Source of the DNA: Anaerolineae bacterium
GTDB lineage: Bacteria; Chloroflexota; Anaerolineae; Aggregatilineales; Phototrophicaceae
DNA length: 55,197 nucleotides
Direction of reading: 5' to 3'
Assembly (NCBI GenBank): GCA_016789005.1
Contig: JAEURA010000191.1
Span: 1 to 55,197 of the forward strand
The position numbers were made by a program, and so were the translations under genes. Below are positions 38,628 to 48,731 of the stretch, one piece after another. The notes under the pieces are model-generated. The model did not search any database, had not been told where the DNA came from, and saw only the letters and a list, made by a program, of their open reading frames with translations. How positions within the stretch are numbered: position 1 is the first letter of the stretch; each line of letters begins with the position of its first letter.

Positions 38628-40019
38628 GTGTCTGATTACGAGGTGTTCCAGTCGCCTTTCTCCTGGCGGTATGGTTCGGATGAGATGCGCGCCATCTGGT
38701 CGGAGGCGAACAAGCGGCGCATCTGGCGGCGCATCTGGGTGGCGCTGGCGGAAGCGCAGGGACGGGCGGGTTTGGTTCATGCCGATCAGATCGCCGATCT
38801 GCGGGCGCACGCCGGAGACATCGACATCGCCCGCGCTCACACCATCGAAGCGGAGATTCACCACGATCTGATGGCGGAGGTGCGCGCTTTTGCCGAGCAG
38901 TGTTCACTGGGCGGGGGGATCATCCACCTGGGCGCGACCAGCATGGATATCGAGGACAACGCCGACGCCCTGCGCCTCAAAGACTCCCTGGCGCTGCTGC
39001 TGCCAAAGCTTGCCGAACTGCTGCGCACGCTGAGCCGGTGGATCGCCCAGGAGGCGGATCACGTCTGCATGGCGTTCACCCATCTTCAGCCCGCCGAACC
39101 GACGACGGTCGGCTACCGTCTGGCGGTCTACGCCCAGGATTTACTGGCGGACTGGCAGGCGCTCGACGGGCTGAGTCGGTCGGTGCGCGGCAAGGGGCTG
39201 CGCGGCGCGGTCGGCACGTCGGCGAGCTATGCCGAGCTGCTCGCCGGGACGGGCGTGTCGCCGGCAGCGCTCAGCCGCCAGGTGATGGACTCACTGGGGC
39301 TGGAGGCGTTCGAAATCGTCACGCAGACCGCCCCGCGCCGGCAGGAGATCGACGCGCTCAACGCCCTTTCCGGGCTGGCGGCATCGCTCTACAAACTGGC
39401 GTTCGATCTGCGCCTGCTGCAATCGCCGGTCTTCGGCGAGTGGGCGGAACCCTTCGGCAGGGCGCAGGTCGGCTCTTCGGCGATGCCTTTCAAACGCAAC
39501 CCGATCAACGCCGAGAACGTGGACAGTCTGGCGCGTTTCGTCGCCGCGCTGCCCCGCGTGGCGTGGGACAACGCCGCCCACAGCCTGCTGGAGCGCACCC
39601 TGGACGACAGCGCCAATCGCCGTGTCGTCCTGCCGGAAGCTTTCCTGGCTGCCGACGAGATGCTGCTGCGCATCCAGCGCATCCTGGGTGGGCTGCGCAT
39701 CGACCGTGAGCAGATCGCCCGCAATCTGGCGACCTACGGCGTCTTCGCGGCGACCGAGCGCGTCCTGATGGCGGCGGCGCGGGCGGGCGGCGACCGCCAG
39801 CGGCTTCACGAGATCATCCGTGAGCACAGCCTGCGCGCCTGGGAGGCGATCCGCCAGGGCGGCGCGAATCCTCTGGCGGACGACCTGTGCGGCGACTCGC
39901 AAATTGGGCTGCCGCCGGAGCAGATTCGCGCGTTCCTCGACGCCTCGGCATACGTCGGCGACGCGTCGGAGCGCGCCCGCGCCCTGGCGCATCGTATCCG
40001 CGAAACCGTCGGTCCGTAG
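38628..40019 (+). CDS. purB: Adenylosuccinate lyase
   Basis: PurB acts twice in purine synthesis, releasing fumarate from SAICAR and from adenylosuccinate. The 463-residue protein shows the fumarase/aspartase-superfamily signature G-S-S-A-M-P-F-K-R-N-P-I-N-A-E-N near 284-299. The earlier catalytic-region stretches are H-L-G-A-T-S-M-D-I near 100-108 and T-H-L-Q-P-A-E-P-T-T near 151-160. The start is GTG at 38628 behind GGAGAG. It is transcribed alone and ends six bases before the convergent histidine kinase gene. A related activity such as beta-carboxymuconate cycloisomerase is unlikely given these motifs. Confidence 0.93.
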   Translation: MSDYEVFQSPFSWRYGSDEMRAIWSEANKRRIWRRIWVALAEAQGRAGLVHADQIADLRAHAGDIDIARAHTIEAEIHHDLMAEVRAFAEQCSLGGGIIHLGATSMDIEDNADALRLKDSLALLLPKLAELLRTLSRWIAQEADHVCMAFTHLQPAEPTTVGYRLAVYAQDLLADWQALDGLSRSVRGKGLRGAVGTSASYAELLAGTGVSPAALSRQVMDSLGLEAFEIVTQTAPRRQEIDALNALSGLAASLYKLAFDLRLLQSPVFGEWAEPFGRAQVGSSAMPFKRNPINAENVDSLARFVAALPRVAWDNAAHSLLERTLDDSANRRVVLPEAFLAADEMLLRIQRILGGLRIDREQIARNLATYGVFAATERVLMAAARAGGDRQRLHEIIREHSLRAWEAIRQGGANPLADDLCGDSQIGLPPEQIRAFLDASAYVGDASERARALAHRIRETVGP

Positions 40020-40025
40020 GGCGAT

Positions 40026-40787
40026 TCACCCCAGCAGCGGCAGCCGGACGATGATCTCCGTGCCGACCCCTTCCTTGCTCAGCAGGTGAACCTGCCCATG
40101 ATGCCATTCTACGGCGTCACGCGCCTGAAACAGCCCCAGACCCGCGCCGGGGATGCCGCTGGTGAGCGCGTTGCTGGCGCGCTGATAGGGCGCGAACAGC
40201 TGCGCCTGTTCTTCGTAGGGGATGCCGATCCCGCTGTCCACGATGCTGATCGCTGCCCAGCGCTCGTCCACCGTCAGGGTCACGGCAATCGACCCTTCGA
40301 CCGGAGTGTATTTGACGGCGTTCTGGATCAGGTTATCCAGGGCGCGCTGGATGGCGCTCTCGCTGCCGACCATCATCGCCTGCCCACTCTGCCGATAGAG
40401 AGTGAACGTCTGCGCCTTGGCGACGGCGGCGGGACGGTTCGCCTCGACGATGTGATAGAGCAGGTGTGACAGGTCGAAGCGACCATCCGGCGCGCCAGGT
40501 CCCGCCGCAGTTCCCGACGCCAGACTGGACCAGTCATGCAGCAGCATCTCCATTCGCATGACGATCTGGGTGATAGGGGTCAGATGCTCGGCGTCGAGCA
40601 GGCGCTCGCGCCGCAGCATCTCGCCCCGCAGGCGCAGCGCCGTGAGGCAGTTCGCCATGTCATGACGCAGGCTGGAGGTGCGCAGGGCATCCACCCCATC
40701 GGCGCTGCTGACCGGCTGACGGGCTGTCTGGCGATTCGCCGGGCGCATTCCCTGGCAGTTCGGCATATCGAGGCTGAGGTTCAACAT
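40026..40787 (-). CDS. Small soluble histidine kinase
   Basis: The 253-residue protein lacks any sensor or membrane domain. A dimerisation helix with S-L-R-H-D-M-A-N-C-L-T-A-L-R near 39-52 holds the presumed phospho-acceptor His. The ATPase domain has N-L-I-Q-N-A-V-K-Y-T near 156-165, D-S-G-I-G-I near 184-189, and G-A-G-L-G-L-F-Q-A near 212-220. GAGGAGGAAG lies directly before the ATG at 40787, which decides that start over one five codons earlier. No response regulator is adjacent. It is divergent from the SARP regulator gene, so it may receive its signal through a protein partner. Confidence 0.85.
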   Translation of the reverse strand: MLNLSLDMPNCQGMRPANRQTARQPVSSADGVDALRTSSLRHDMANCLTALRLRGEMLRRERLLDAEHLTPITQIVMRMEMLLHDWSSLASGTAAGPGAPDGRFDLSHLLYHIVEANRPAAVAKAQTFTLYRQSGQAMMVGSESAIQRALDNLIQNAVKYTPVEGSIAVTLTVDERWAAISIVDSGIGIPYEEQAQLFAPYQRASNALTSGIPGAGLGLFQARDAVEWHHGQVHLLSKEGVGTEIIVRLPLLG

Positions 40788-40874
40788 GATCTTCCTCCTC
40801 ATGAACGATCTGTCCTCAGCGTATCGCCTCGATGTCAGCAGATCGTCATGAAAACGTCAGGGCGCCGCGATGTT

Positions 40875-40902
40875 TTGAACCTTTCACAGGTTCGACTAAA
40901 AT
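40875..40902 (+). promoter_or_regulatory. Promoter of the SARP gene with an overlapping inverted repeat
   Basis: TTGAAC (40875-40880) and TAAAAT (40897-40902) are 16 bases apart. GAACC-TTTCACA-GGTTC (40877-40893) overlaps the -35 element and spacer, a suitable site for a regulator. Confidence 0.6.
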
Positions 40903-40962
40903 AGTTGTATCGATGATCGCCTTCAAGCGTGCTGCGGCACAGATCGCCTTGAGGTACGTACG

Positions 40963-43665
40963 GTGCGCGTTCGGTTGATCTTCTTCGGAACCCCCTTGAT
41001 CGTCGCCGATGACGCTCCGGTTCGCTTCGAAAATCGCAAAGCCGCCGCTCTCCTCGCCTACCTGTCGGCGCTGCCGCAGGCGCACAGCCGCGAAAAACTG
41101 GCGGCGCTGCTCTGGCCCGATACTGATCAGGCGCTCGCGGCGCTGCGCACCACCCTGTGGGAGATTCGCAAGAAGATCGGCGCTGACTGGCTGAACATTA
41201 CCCGCCAGGACATCACGCTGACGCCTGATGATGACTGCTGGGCAGATGTCGCCGCGTACAGCGATCTGCTGCGCCGCGCCGCTGCATCGGACCTTGACCG
41301 CCCGACACGGATCACCCTGCTTCAACAGGCGGTGGACCTGGTTCAGGATGATTTTCTGGCAGGGTTCAGCCTGCGCGATTCGGCGGAATTCGACGACTGG
41401 CAGCGCGATCAGCAGCGCTACTACCAGAGGCTTCAGGGGCGTGCGCTCGCCGATCTGGCGGCGCTTTACGAGCAGGCAGGCGACCTGAACGCGGCGATCT
41501 TCACCGCCGAAAGACTGCGCACGCTGGACCGGTTGGCGGAAGCGCCGGTCGAAATCCTGATTCGTCTTCACGCGGCGGTGGGGCAGCGCCAGCAGGCGCT
41601 GCGCGCTTACCACGACTATGCGGCGCTGCTCGATGCTGAACTGGGCGCCGCTCCGAGCGAAGCGGTACGCGCGCTGGTCGACTCCCTAGTGAAGTCGACA
41701 GCGCGCAGCACGCAGCCGGCGCGGATGCTGTCCCCTGCTGGCGAGGGACTTGCCATCGGCGGCGTGACGGCGGCGATCTTTCGTGAACCGGACGCCGTGC
41801 CAGGGCGACCCCGCCGCCTGATCGGGCGTGACGCGCTGCTGCGCCGCCTGCTGCCGCTGCTTCAGGAGGGCGAGCGGGTGCTGCTGACCGGCATGGGCGG
41901 GATCGGCAAGACCTCGACTGCTGCGGCTGCGGCTGCGGCGTTCATTGCGGCGACCGGCGCACCCGTCCTCTGGCTGGAGACGGCGTTTCAGAGCGCGGAC
42001 GAGATTTTCGTGGCGCTGGCGCGCTGCTTTGACAGGCAGCAGGCGGCGCTGACGCAGCGCGACCCCGGCGCGTTGGTGCGCGACCTGCTGGCGACCCAGC
42101 GGAGCCTGCTGGTGCTGGACAACTGTTGGAACGCCGGGGCGCTGTTCGACGTGCTGCGCATCCTTCCCGCCGCGCTGCCCGTGCTGCTCACCTCGCGCCT
42201 GCGCATCCCGATCGACGGCGAGGTGATCGACCTGACCGTGCTGAACCCCGACGACGCCCGCACGCTGATCGCCCATCATGCCCGGCGCGATCTCCCCGAT
42301 GATGCCGATTTCGCCGCGCTGCTGCGGATGATGGGTGGGCATCCCTACGCGCTGGAGATCGCCGGCAAACAGTTGAAGGCGCAGCCCGGTCTGACTGTCC
42401 GAGACCTGCGCGCCCGCTACGCCAGGGGCACGCAGGAAATTGCCGTGCCTGGCGGGTTCGGCGAAGAGGGACGCGAAAATATCGCGCGGGTGATCGCCGC
42501 CAGCGTCGAGGCGCTCTCGGCAGATGCCCGGATCACGCTGACCCAGATGGGCGCGCTGCCGACGCCGCGCGCGTCGGCTGAGATGGTCGCCCTGATGCTC
42601 GATGCTGCGCCGGAAGCCCTGGACGCTGCCCTGGGAGAGCTGGAGCAAGCCAGCCTGATCGGCGTCGAGGGCGGCGGGAGCGCCATCCCGCTCTACCGGC
42701 TGCACGACCTGACGCACGGCTACTGTCGCGATCAGGTGCGCGGCGCAGACGACGCCCGCCGACGGCTTATTGCCGGGGTGACCGCCTACGTGCGCCGCCA
42801 CAGCCGCCAGCCGCTGCACATCGAGGCGGAGTATGGCAACATCCTGGGCGCGGTGCGGGCTGCGCGTCAGGCGGGCGACGGGGCGATGGTGATCGAGATC
42901 GTGCGGGCGATCATGATCGACGGCTACTTCGACGCGCGCGGCTACACGTCCGACCTGCTCGACCATCTCGACACTGCCGTGACCCTGGCGGAGGATGTTG
43001 GGGTGGACGCGCACGAGGCGCTGCATCTGCTGTTGAGCAAGCGCATCAACGTCATGCAGATGCAGGGCAGGCTCGATGAGGCATTTTCCGACAACCTGCG
43101 GGCGCTCGCCACCGCGCCGGACATGTACCGGCGGGCGCTGCTGGCGACCACGCTGGCGACCATCGCCTATCGGCTGAAGCAGTCGGAATACACGCTCTAT
43201 CTGAACGAGGCGGAGGCGGTGGCGCGCCGCCACGCTTTCCACGATATCCTGTGCCGCATCACCGAGTTTCGCGGTGTCGTCGCTTCCACCGACGGCGACA
43301 GAGAAGGCGCGCGCCTGCATCTGACAGACGCTGTCGAACACGCCGAAAAGATGAACGACCCGCGCCGCCTGTTTTTCGCGCTGTACAACCTGGCTGTCGT
43401 AGAGATCGAACTGATGAACTGCGCCGCTGCTGAAGATCATCTGCGCGCGGCTCATGCCCTGGCGGAAGCCCAGGGCAGCGAGCTGTGGATGGCAATGTGC
43501 TTCTCCGGCATGGGGCGCTGCACGCATTTGCGCGGCGACCATGAGCAGACTTACCGCCTGATGACCGACGCTCTGACCGCCTACCAGCGGATCGGTGACC
43601 GGCGGCTGGCGGAGTGGGTGCAGCAGTTCCTGCGGGATGAAGGCTATGTTCGTGCGCAGCAGTGA
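40963..43665 (+). CDS. SARP/AfsR-family regulator with NB-ARC ATPase and TPR-like domain
   Basis: The 900-residue protein has an N-terminal winged-helix DNA-binding domain (about 1-90) with R-K-A-A-A-L-L-A-Y-L and L-W-P-D-T-D. A bacterial transcriptional activation (BTAD) helical domain (about 95-240) follows. The NB-ARC ATPase has G-M-G-G-I-G-K-T at 310-317, the Walker B-like L-L-V-L-D-N near 381-386, and L-L-T-S-R-L-R near 410. A helical repeat domain runs from about 640 to 900. AfsR-type proteins are activators that switch on ATP and ligand binding. The start is GTG 40963 behind GAGG. A subtilase gene follows 10 bases after the stop and is a likely partner or target. Confidence 0.9.
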   Translation: MRVRLIFFGTPLIVADDAPVRFENRKAAALLAYLSALPQAHSREKLAALLWPDTDQALAALRTTLWEIRKKIGADWLNITRQDITLTPDDDCWADVAAYSDLLRRAAASDLDRPTRITLLQQAVDLVQDDFLAGFSLRDSAEFDDWQRDQQRYYQRLQGRALADLAALYEQAGDLNAAIFTAERLRTLDRLAEAPVEILIRLHAAVGQRQQALRAYHDYAALLDAELGAAPSEAVRALVDSLVKSTARSTQPARMLSPAGEGLAIGGVTAAIFREPDAVPGRPRRLIGRDALLRRLLPLLQEGERVLLTGMGGIGKTSTAAAAAAAFIAATGAPVLWLETAFQSADEIFVALARCFDRQQAALTQRDPGALVRDLLATQRSLLVLDNCWNAGALFDVLRILPAALPVLLTSRLRIPIDGEVIDLTVLNPDDARTLIAHHARRDLPDDADFAALLRMMGGHPYALEIAGKQLKAQPGLTVRDLRARYARGTQEIAVPGGFGEEGRENIARVIAASVEALSADARITLTQMGALPTPRASAEMVALMLDAAPEALDAALGELEQASLIGVEGGGSAIPLYRLHDLTHGYCRDQVRGADDARRRLIAGVTAYVRRHSRQPLHIEAEYGNILGAVRAARQAGDGAMVIEIVRAIMIDGYFDARGYTSDLLDHLDTAVTLAEDVGVDAHEALHLLLSKRINVMQMQGRLDEAFSDNLRALATAPDMYRRALLATTLATIAYRLKQSEYTLYLNEAEAVARRHAFHDILCRITEFRGVVASTDGDREGARLHLTDAVEHAEKMNDPRRLFFALYNLAVVEIELMNCAAAEDHLRAAHALAEAQGSELWMAMCFSGMGRCTHLRGDHEQTYRLMTDALTAYQRIGDRRLAEWVQQFLRDEGYVRAQQ

Positions 43666-43675
43666 GGGGAGAGCC

Positions 43676-45112
43676 ATGAAAAGCAAGCGATTCTACTGGG
43701 TAGGGATCTGCCTGATCCTGGTCGGTGTCCTTTCCGCCGGGCAGGTTGGAGCGCAGGAAGTGCCGTCGTTCGCCGACGATGTCGCCATCCTGATCGTCGA
43801 TGTCTTTGAAGCCGGCGTCAGCGCCGAGCCGATACCTCTGACCGACCCGGAGGTGGAAGGGCAGGACTGCGCAGCCTATTTTGACGGCATGGACGGGCAC
43901 ATCATCGACGGCACGGCGGGGAAGGCGATCACGTCCGGTTTGTTCGCCCTGGCGCACCCGCATGGGACGCTGGTCGCCATGCATGTGGCGGACATCCTGA
44001 CTCAGGAGTATCAGGGCAGCGTCGTCGATTCTGCCGCCATCAGCCAGGGCGCGGAACGTTGGGCGACGACGGTCGGGGGAATCTGGGTGGTCAAAGTCGG
44101 GACCGACCACTACAGCGTCAGCAGCATCATCACCGGCATCGATGAGGCGATCCAGGCGCTCGAAACGGACCTTGGCGTCACCCGCATCGTCGTCAATATG
44201 AGCTTCGCCGTCATCCCCTGCGGCTCCTTGCCAGAGCGGACGGTTGACGACTATCTCACCGACATCCTGAGCGCCGATGCCGATCCGGGCTGCCAGGGCG
44301 GCGAAACGGCGATGGACGCGCTGACGTGCCGGCTGGACAGCGCCGATCCCTATCCAAACGATCTCGCCAGCCTGACGACCTTCTTCCAGACGGTGCGCGC
44401 GGAGGACTCCCCGGCGGCGGTCGCCCTATCGGTGCTTCAGTTGGGCGCGCTGCGCCCGCAGTTCGCCGCCCAGCTTGCCGAAATGACCGGTTCCGTCGAA
44501 ACGCCGATCACCGTCACCGCCGATCCCGCTTCACAGGTGATCCTGGTCGCCTCTGCCGGCAACGATGATTTACCCGGCTTTGCTTATTACCCCGCCGCCG
44601 ATCCGAACGTCCTGGCGGTGAGCGCCTACTACGGCGGCTCCGACTGCCCGATCGGCTCGGACGAAGAAGTGCGCGGAACAGTGCTCACCTATCTTGAGCA
44701 TCTGGGAATTGAAACGGGGTGGGCTGACCGTACCGTGAACGGCAGAAGCTTCGCCAGGAGTTTCCAGCCGGAGACTAATCCCGGCGAAGTCATGGATTTC
44801 GGCTATTCGCACCTCTTGCCACAGGACTACTTCAACAACCTGGCGGAGGATTTCGACTTCAGCGTCCTGGGCTGCCTGTTCGGCACGTCGTTCGCCGCGC
44901 CGCGCGTCAGCGTGCGCATGGCGGAGTATCTGCTGGCGGGTAACGCTGCCGCCTGTGCCAACGCCCAGGGCAACACCACGAATCCGCCGTTTGCCACCGA
45001 CGCGCTCGCCACGCCGGTCTGGGGCGACATCCCGCTGTGGATGGATGGGCTTGGGTCGCAGGAGCTGAGCGATGCCAAAAGAGACTACTGCCTCAACTTC
45101 CCGGTAAGTTGA
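43676..45112 (+). CDS. Secreted subtilisin-like serine protease (S8 family), divergent
   Basis: The 478-residue protein has a signal peptide (about 1-26, ending A-Q). The S8 triad residues are recognisable: Asp42 in L-I-V-D-V-F, His96 in H-P-H-G-T-L-V-A-M-H, and Ser405 in G-T-S-F-A-A-P-R-V-S. The oxyanion Asn296 lies in A-S-A-G-N-D. No propeptide is evident between signal and catalytic domain, since the Asp comes only about 15 residues after the cleavage site. The spacing of His to Ser is longer than in subtilisin, with an insert at about 150-270. GGGGAGA precedes the ATG. It is the second gene behind the SARP regulator, probably in one transcript. Substrate unknown. Confidence 0.85.
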   Translation: MKSKRFYWVGICLILVGVLSAGQVGAQEVPSFADDVAILIVDVFEAGVSAEPIPLTDPEVEGQDCAAYFDGMDGHIIDGTAGKAITSGLFALAHPHGTLVAMHVADILTQEYQGSVVDSAAISQGAERWATTVGGIWVVKVGTDHYSVSSIITGIDEAIQALETDLGVTRIVVNMSFAVIPCGSLPERTVDDYLTDILSADADPGCQGGETAMDALTCRLDSADPYPNDLASLTTFFQTVRAEDSPAAVALSVLQLGALRPQFAAQLAEMTGSVETPITVTADPASQVILVASAGNDDLPGFAYYPAADPNVLAVSAYYGGSDCPIGSDEEVRGTVLTYLEHLGIETGWADRTVNGRSFARSFQPETNPGEVMDFGYSHLLPQDYFNNLAEDFDFSVLGCLFGTSFAAPRVSVRMAEYLLAGNAAACANAQGNTTNPPFATDALATPVWGDIPLWMDGLGSQELSDAKRDYCLNFPVS

Positions 45113-45117
45113 GGCAG
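45088..45117 (-). terminator. Hairpin overlapping the protease stop codon
   Basis: CTGCCTCAACTT and AAGTTGAGGCAG form a perfect 12-bp stem around CCCGGT. The protease stop codon lies within the right arm. On the minus strand the hairpin is followed by TAGTCTCTTTT, so it best fits as the terminator of the convergent oxidoreductase operon. Confidence 0.65.
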
Positions 45118-45154
45118 CAGTAAGCTGAAGAGTCTTGCCGGAGTTTACGCTCGC

Positions 45155-45717
45155 CTATAGGCGTTCCAGGACGACTGCCGCTCCGGCGTCCAGCGCGGCG
45201 TGATTCAGCGCCAGCAGGCTGCGATGCTGGGGCGGCAGGTGCGCTTCCAGCGCGCTGTGCGCCGCCGCCAGCGGCAGCGCCGGCTGTGCCGTCAGCGCCG
45301 CGCCGAGCAGCACCATGTTGGCGGCGCGCACGCTGCCCAGGTTTTCGGCAATCGTCGTCGCCGGGATGTCGAGCGTTCGCATATCCTGGCGATGACTGGT
45401 CAGACTGACCAGCGCGCTGTTGACCACCAGCAGCCCGCCCTCGCGCACCAGCGGCTCATACCTGGTGAACGACGGCAGATTGAGGACGACCGCGACGTGC
45501 GGGCGGGGCGACATCGGCGAGCCGATCGGCTTGCGGCTGACGATGGTGGTGCAGTGCGCCGTGCCGCCGCGCATCTCCGGTCCATAGGACGGAATCCAGG
45601 TGACGTTGAAGCCGGCGTCCATCGCCGCGTAGGCGAGCAGCTGCCCGACGAACATCACCCCCTGACCGCCGAAGCCGGAGAAGACGAACTCAGTACGGTC
45701 GTTGCCGTTATGGTTGT

Positions 45718-45721
<4 letters not shown>
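45155..45721 (-). CDS. 2-oxoacid:ferredoxin oxidoreductase, gamma subunit
   Basis: The 188-residue protein has the gamma-domain opening F-S-G-F-G-G-Q-G-V near residues 14-22, then [12 protein letters not shown] near 42-53, and N-M-V-L-L-G-A-A near 135-142. This subunit completes the CoA- or oxoacid-binding interface with alpha and beta. It is the last gene of the operon, overlapping the beta gene by 4 bases. The small size is typical of VorC/KorC/PorG proteins. Confidence 0.9.
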
Positions 45722-46494
<773 letters not shown>

Positions 46495-46512
46495 CTCAAT
46501 CGTCCTCCCAGG

Positions 46513-47577
46513 TCATTCGACGACGTGCAGCGACCAGCACAGCATTTCGATGGTATCGAGGATCTCTTCCGGCAGGGGGATCGCGCCGCCCATGCGCCCG
46601 AAGAATTCGACCGGCGCGCGCCCGCTGACCGCCAGGCGGACATCGTCGAGCATCTGCCCGGCGTTCATTTCGACCACTAGGCAGGCTCCGACCTGTTCGG
46701 CAAGCTCAGCGAGCCGGTCCGACGGGAAGGGATAGAGCGTCTGCGGGCGGAACAGCCCGACGTTCAGCCCGTCTTCGCGCGCCATTTCGACGGCGCTGGC
46801 GGCGATTCGCCCGGCGGAGCCGAAGCCGATCACCAGCAGTTCGGCGTCATCGGTGTACATCTCGATGCTGCGCTGCTCGGCGGCGCGAATGTGTTCCAGG
46901 CGGCGCTGGATGTGCTGGTTGTAGGCTTCTGATTCATCGGCGCGCAGATGCATCGACGTGATCCGGTTGGGCGCACGGTGCGCCGCGCCGGTCACCGCCC
47001 AATCGGGCGTCGGAGGGTCCGCCTGCCATTCGGGCAGTTCGGCAGGTTCCATCATCTGCCCGATCAGCCCATCGAGCGCCAGGATGACCAGATGCCGGTA
47101 GTGATCCGCCAGGTCGAACGCCAGGACGGTCATGTCGATGGCTTCCTGGACGGTCGCCGGGGCGAGGACGATGGGGTGATAGTCGCCGTGACCGGCGGAG
47201 CGCGTCACCTGGAAATAATCGCCCTGCGAAGGCAGGATGTTGCCCAGACCGGGTCCGCCGCGCATGACATCGACCACCACACAGGGCAGGTCGGAAGCGG
47301 CGATGTAGGACAACCCTTCCTGCATCAGACTGAAACCGGGGCTGGACGAGCTGGTCATCACGCGCGCGCCGGTGCAGGCTGCGCCGTAGACCATGTTGAT
47401 GGCTGCCACTTCGCTTTCTGCCTGTAGGAAGACTCGCCCCAGGGCGATCATGCGTGACGACAGGTATTCCAGGAGTTCGGTCTGCGGGGTGATGGGGTAG
47501 CCGAAGTAGGCGCGGCATCCGGCGCGGACGGCGGCTTCGGCGATGGCGACGTTGCCCTTGAGCAGTTCCTTAACCAT
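46513..47577 (-). CDS. vorB: 2-oxoacid:ferredoxin oxidoreductase, alpha subunit (VorB type)
   Basis: The 354-residue protein is close to the VorB class. [15 protein letters not shown] lies near residues 8-22 and [10 protein letters not shown] near 25-34. Further matches are [16 protein letters not shown] near 52-67 and M-R-G-G-P-G-L-G near 105-112. VorB-type enzymes use branched-chain 2-oxoacids from Val, Leu and Ile to give acyl-CoA, CO2 and reduced ferredoxin. 2-Oxoglutarate oxidoreductases are similar, so the substrate is not proven. The start overlaps the ferredoxin gene by 8 bases. Order is delta-alpha-beta-gamma on the minus strand. Confidence 0.87.
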   Translation of the reverse strand: MVKELLKGNVAIAEAAVRAGCRAYFGYPITPQTELLEYLSSRMIALGRVFLQAESEVAAINMVYGAACTGARVMTSSSSPGFSLMQEGLSYIAASDLPCVVVDVMRGGPGLGNILPSQGDYFQVTRSAGHGDYHPIVLAPATVQEAIDMTVLAFDLADHYRHLVILALDGLIGQMMEPAELPEWQADPPTPDWAVTGAAHRAPNRITSMHLRADESEAYNQHIQRRLEHIRAAEQRSIEMYTDDAELLVIGFGSAGRIAASAVEMAREDGLNVGLFRPQTLYPFPSDRLAELAEQVGACLVVEMNAGQMLDDVRLAVSGRAPVEFFGRMGGAIPLPEEILDTIEMLCWSLHVVE

Positions 47578-47833
47578 AGATCGCCTCCGTGCGCTCGACG
47601 CGGCGCGGGCTGGGCTGGCGAAAGACGGTGATGCAGGCGTCCGGACAGATCACCGCGCAGACCGCGCAGCCGGTGCAGAAGTTATGCGATTCTTCGAGCC
47701 GCGCCGGGTGGTAGCCTTTTGCGTTGAGCAGGTCTGCGTCGAGGAGCAGGACGTTCTGCGGACAGGCGAGCGTGCAAAGCTGACAGCCCTTGCACCGCTC
47801 CTGGTCAATAACCACAGTTCCTTTTAGCGCCAT
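47570..47833 (-). CDS. 2-oxoacid:ferredoxin oxidoreductase, delta (2x[4Fe-4S] ferredoxin) subunit
   Basis: The 87-residue protein carries two 4Fe-4S motifs: [12 protein letters not shown] near 14-25 and [12 protein letters not shown] near 53-64. It takes electrons from the TPP subunit. It is first in the operon. The start could be the ATG at 47833 or the GTG at 47845; neither has a clear ribosome-binding site. Confidence 0.92.
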   Translation of the reverse strand: MALKGTVVIDQERCKGCQLCTLACPQNVLLLDADLLNAKGYHPARLEESHNFCTGCAVCAVICPDACITVFRQPSPRRVERTEAIYG

Positions 47834-48030
47834 AGCAGCTTTCACTCATTCCAAGAAACAGTATTCTGACAATCTGATCGTAGCCGAAAAGCCGTCTCAG
47901 CAGAATATACGTTCATCACCCTTCATGGTGGCAGGTGTCACATTCAGGGCGTTCACGGCGCGGCGCGGCAGGAATGCGGCGCTTTCATTCGTTCCTCACG
48001 CCTCATTCGTCATTCCTCACGCCTTGCGGC

Positions 48031-48624
48031 TTAGTGCAGGGTTTCGCCGCGTATCGGATCGGCAATGGTGCGGTCGAGCATAACCGAGCGAATCACCTCG
48101 TCCCAGATCGGCTCCAGCTTGGCGGCGTCATCGACCCAGTAGTCGAAGGTGAAGAGGACGTGCACCGTCTGCCCGCGCGCCATAGCGATGCGCGAGAAAG
48201 CGGGACGATTCTCTTCCTTGTCGATGAATTTCTGCTGAAACCAGACGATCTCGATGTCGGTGCGCGGGTGCTTCTGGATCGGCGAGCGCTCCAGGATGTC
48301 TTTGTAGGCTCCCTGGATGACCTTTTCCATGAGCGGGATGAGGGGCAGCCCGCTCCAGTCGACGCCCGCCGGCGCGCGGTAGAGCGTCGCCTGCAGGTGA
48401 CAGGTCTCATCGGGCGGCGCTTTGTCGCGGATGTCGAAGGGGTCCATCGCATGGATATACCAGTCGCCGGGCAGGTTGAAGCTGACCAGCCCGCGATCCA
48501 CCATCAGAATCTTGTAGCCTTCCGGGGCGGTCCAGGTGTGCTTGTCGTGCAGCGGCAGGGTGGCGACGTGTTTGTACTGCCGAGGTTTGGGAATAGGAGT
48601 CGTCTTGTTTCTTCGTTTCGTCAT
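48031..48624 (-). CDS. Conserved hypothetical protein
   Basis: The 197-residue protein is soluble, with a basic N-terminal tail (M-T-K-R-R-N-K). The body contains S-F-N-L-P-G-D-W-Y-I-H near residues 48-58, D-P-F-D-I-R-D-K-A-P-P near 61-71, T-C-H-L-Q-A-T-L-Y near 74-82, and V-H-V-L-F-T-F-D-Y-W near 153-162. The arrangement of beta strands ending in W-x-E-V-I-R-S-V resembles PsbP/DUF1795-like folds, but I cannot assign a family. It lies between the oxidoreductase operon and the DUF1801 gene and does not overlap either. The 185 bases on its far side (47846-48030) hold only short direct repeats (TTCCTCACGCC twice). Confidence 0.6.
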   Translation of the reverse strand: MTKRRNKTTPIPKPRQYKHVATLPLHDKHTWTAPEGYKILMVDRGLVSFNLPGDWYIHAMDPFDIRDKAPPDETCHLQATLYRAPAGVDWSGLPLIPLMEKVIQGAYKDILERSPIQKHPRTDIEIVWFQQKFIDKEENRPAFSRIAMARGQTVHVLFTFDYWVDDAAKLEPIWDEVIRSVMLDRTIADPIRGETLH

Positions 48625-48731
48625 GGGACCCGCTCATGGGCATGGATGGACGACTCCATTCTAAACCGGATCGCCGCCGAAGCACAGACGCCCGGCGCGA
48701 TGGCGTGGCGCGGGAACTGCCGCCGGACGTC

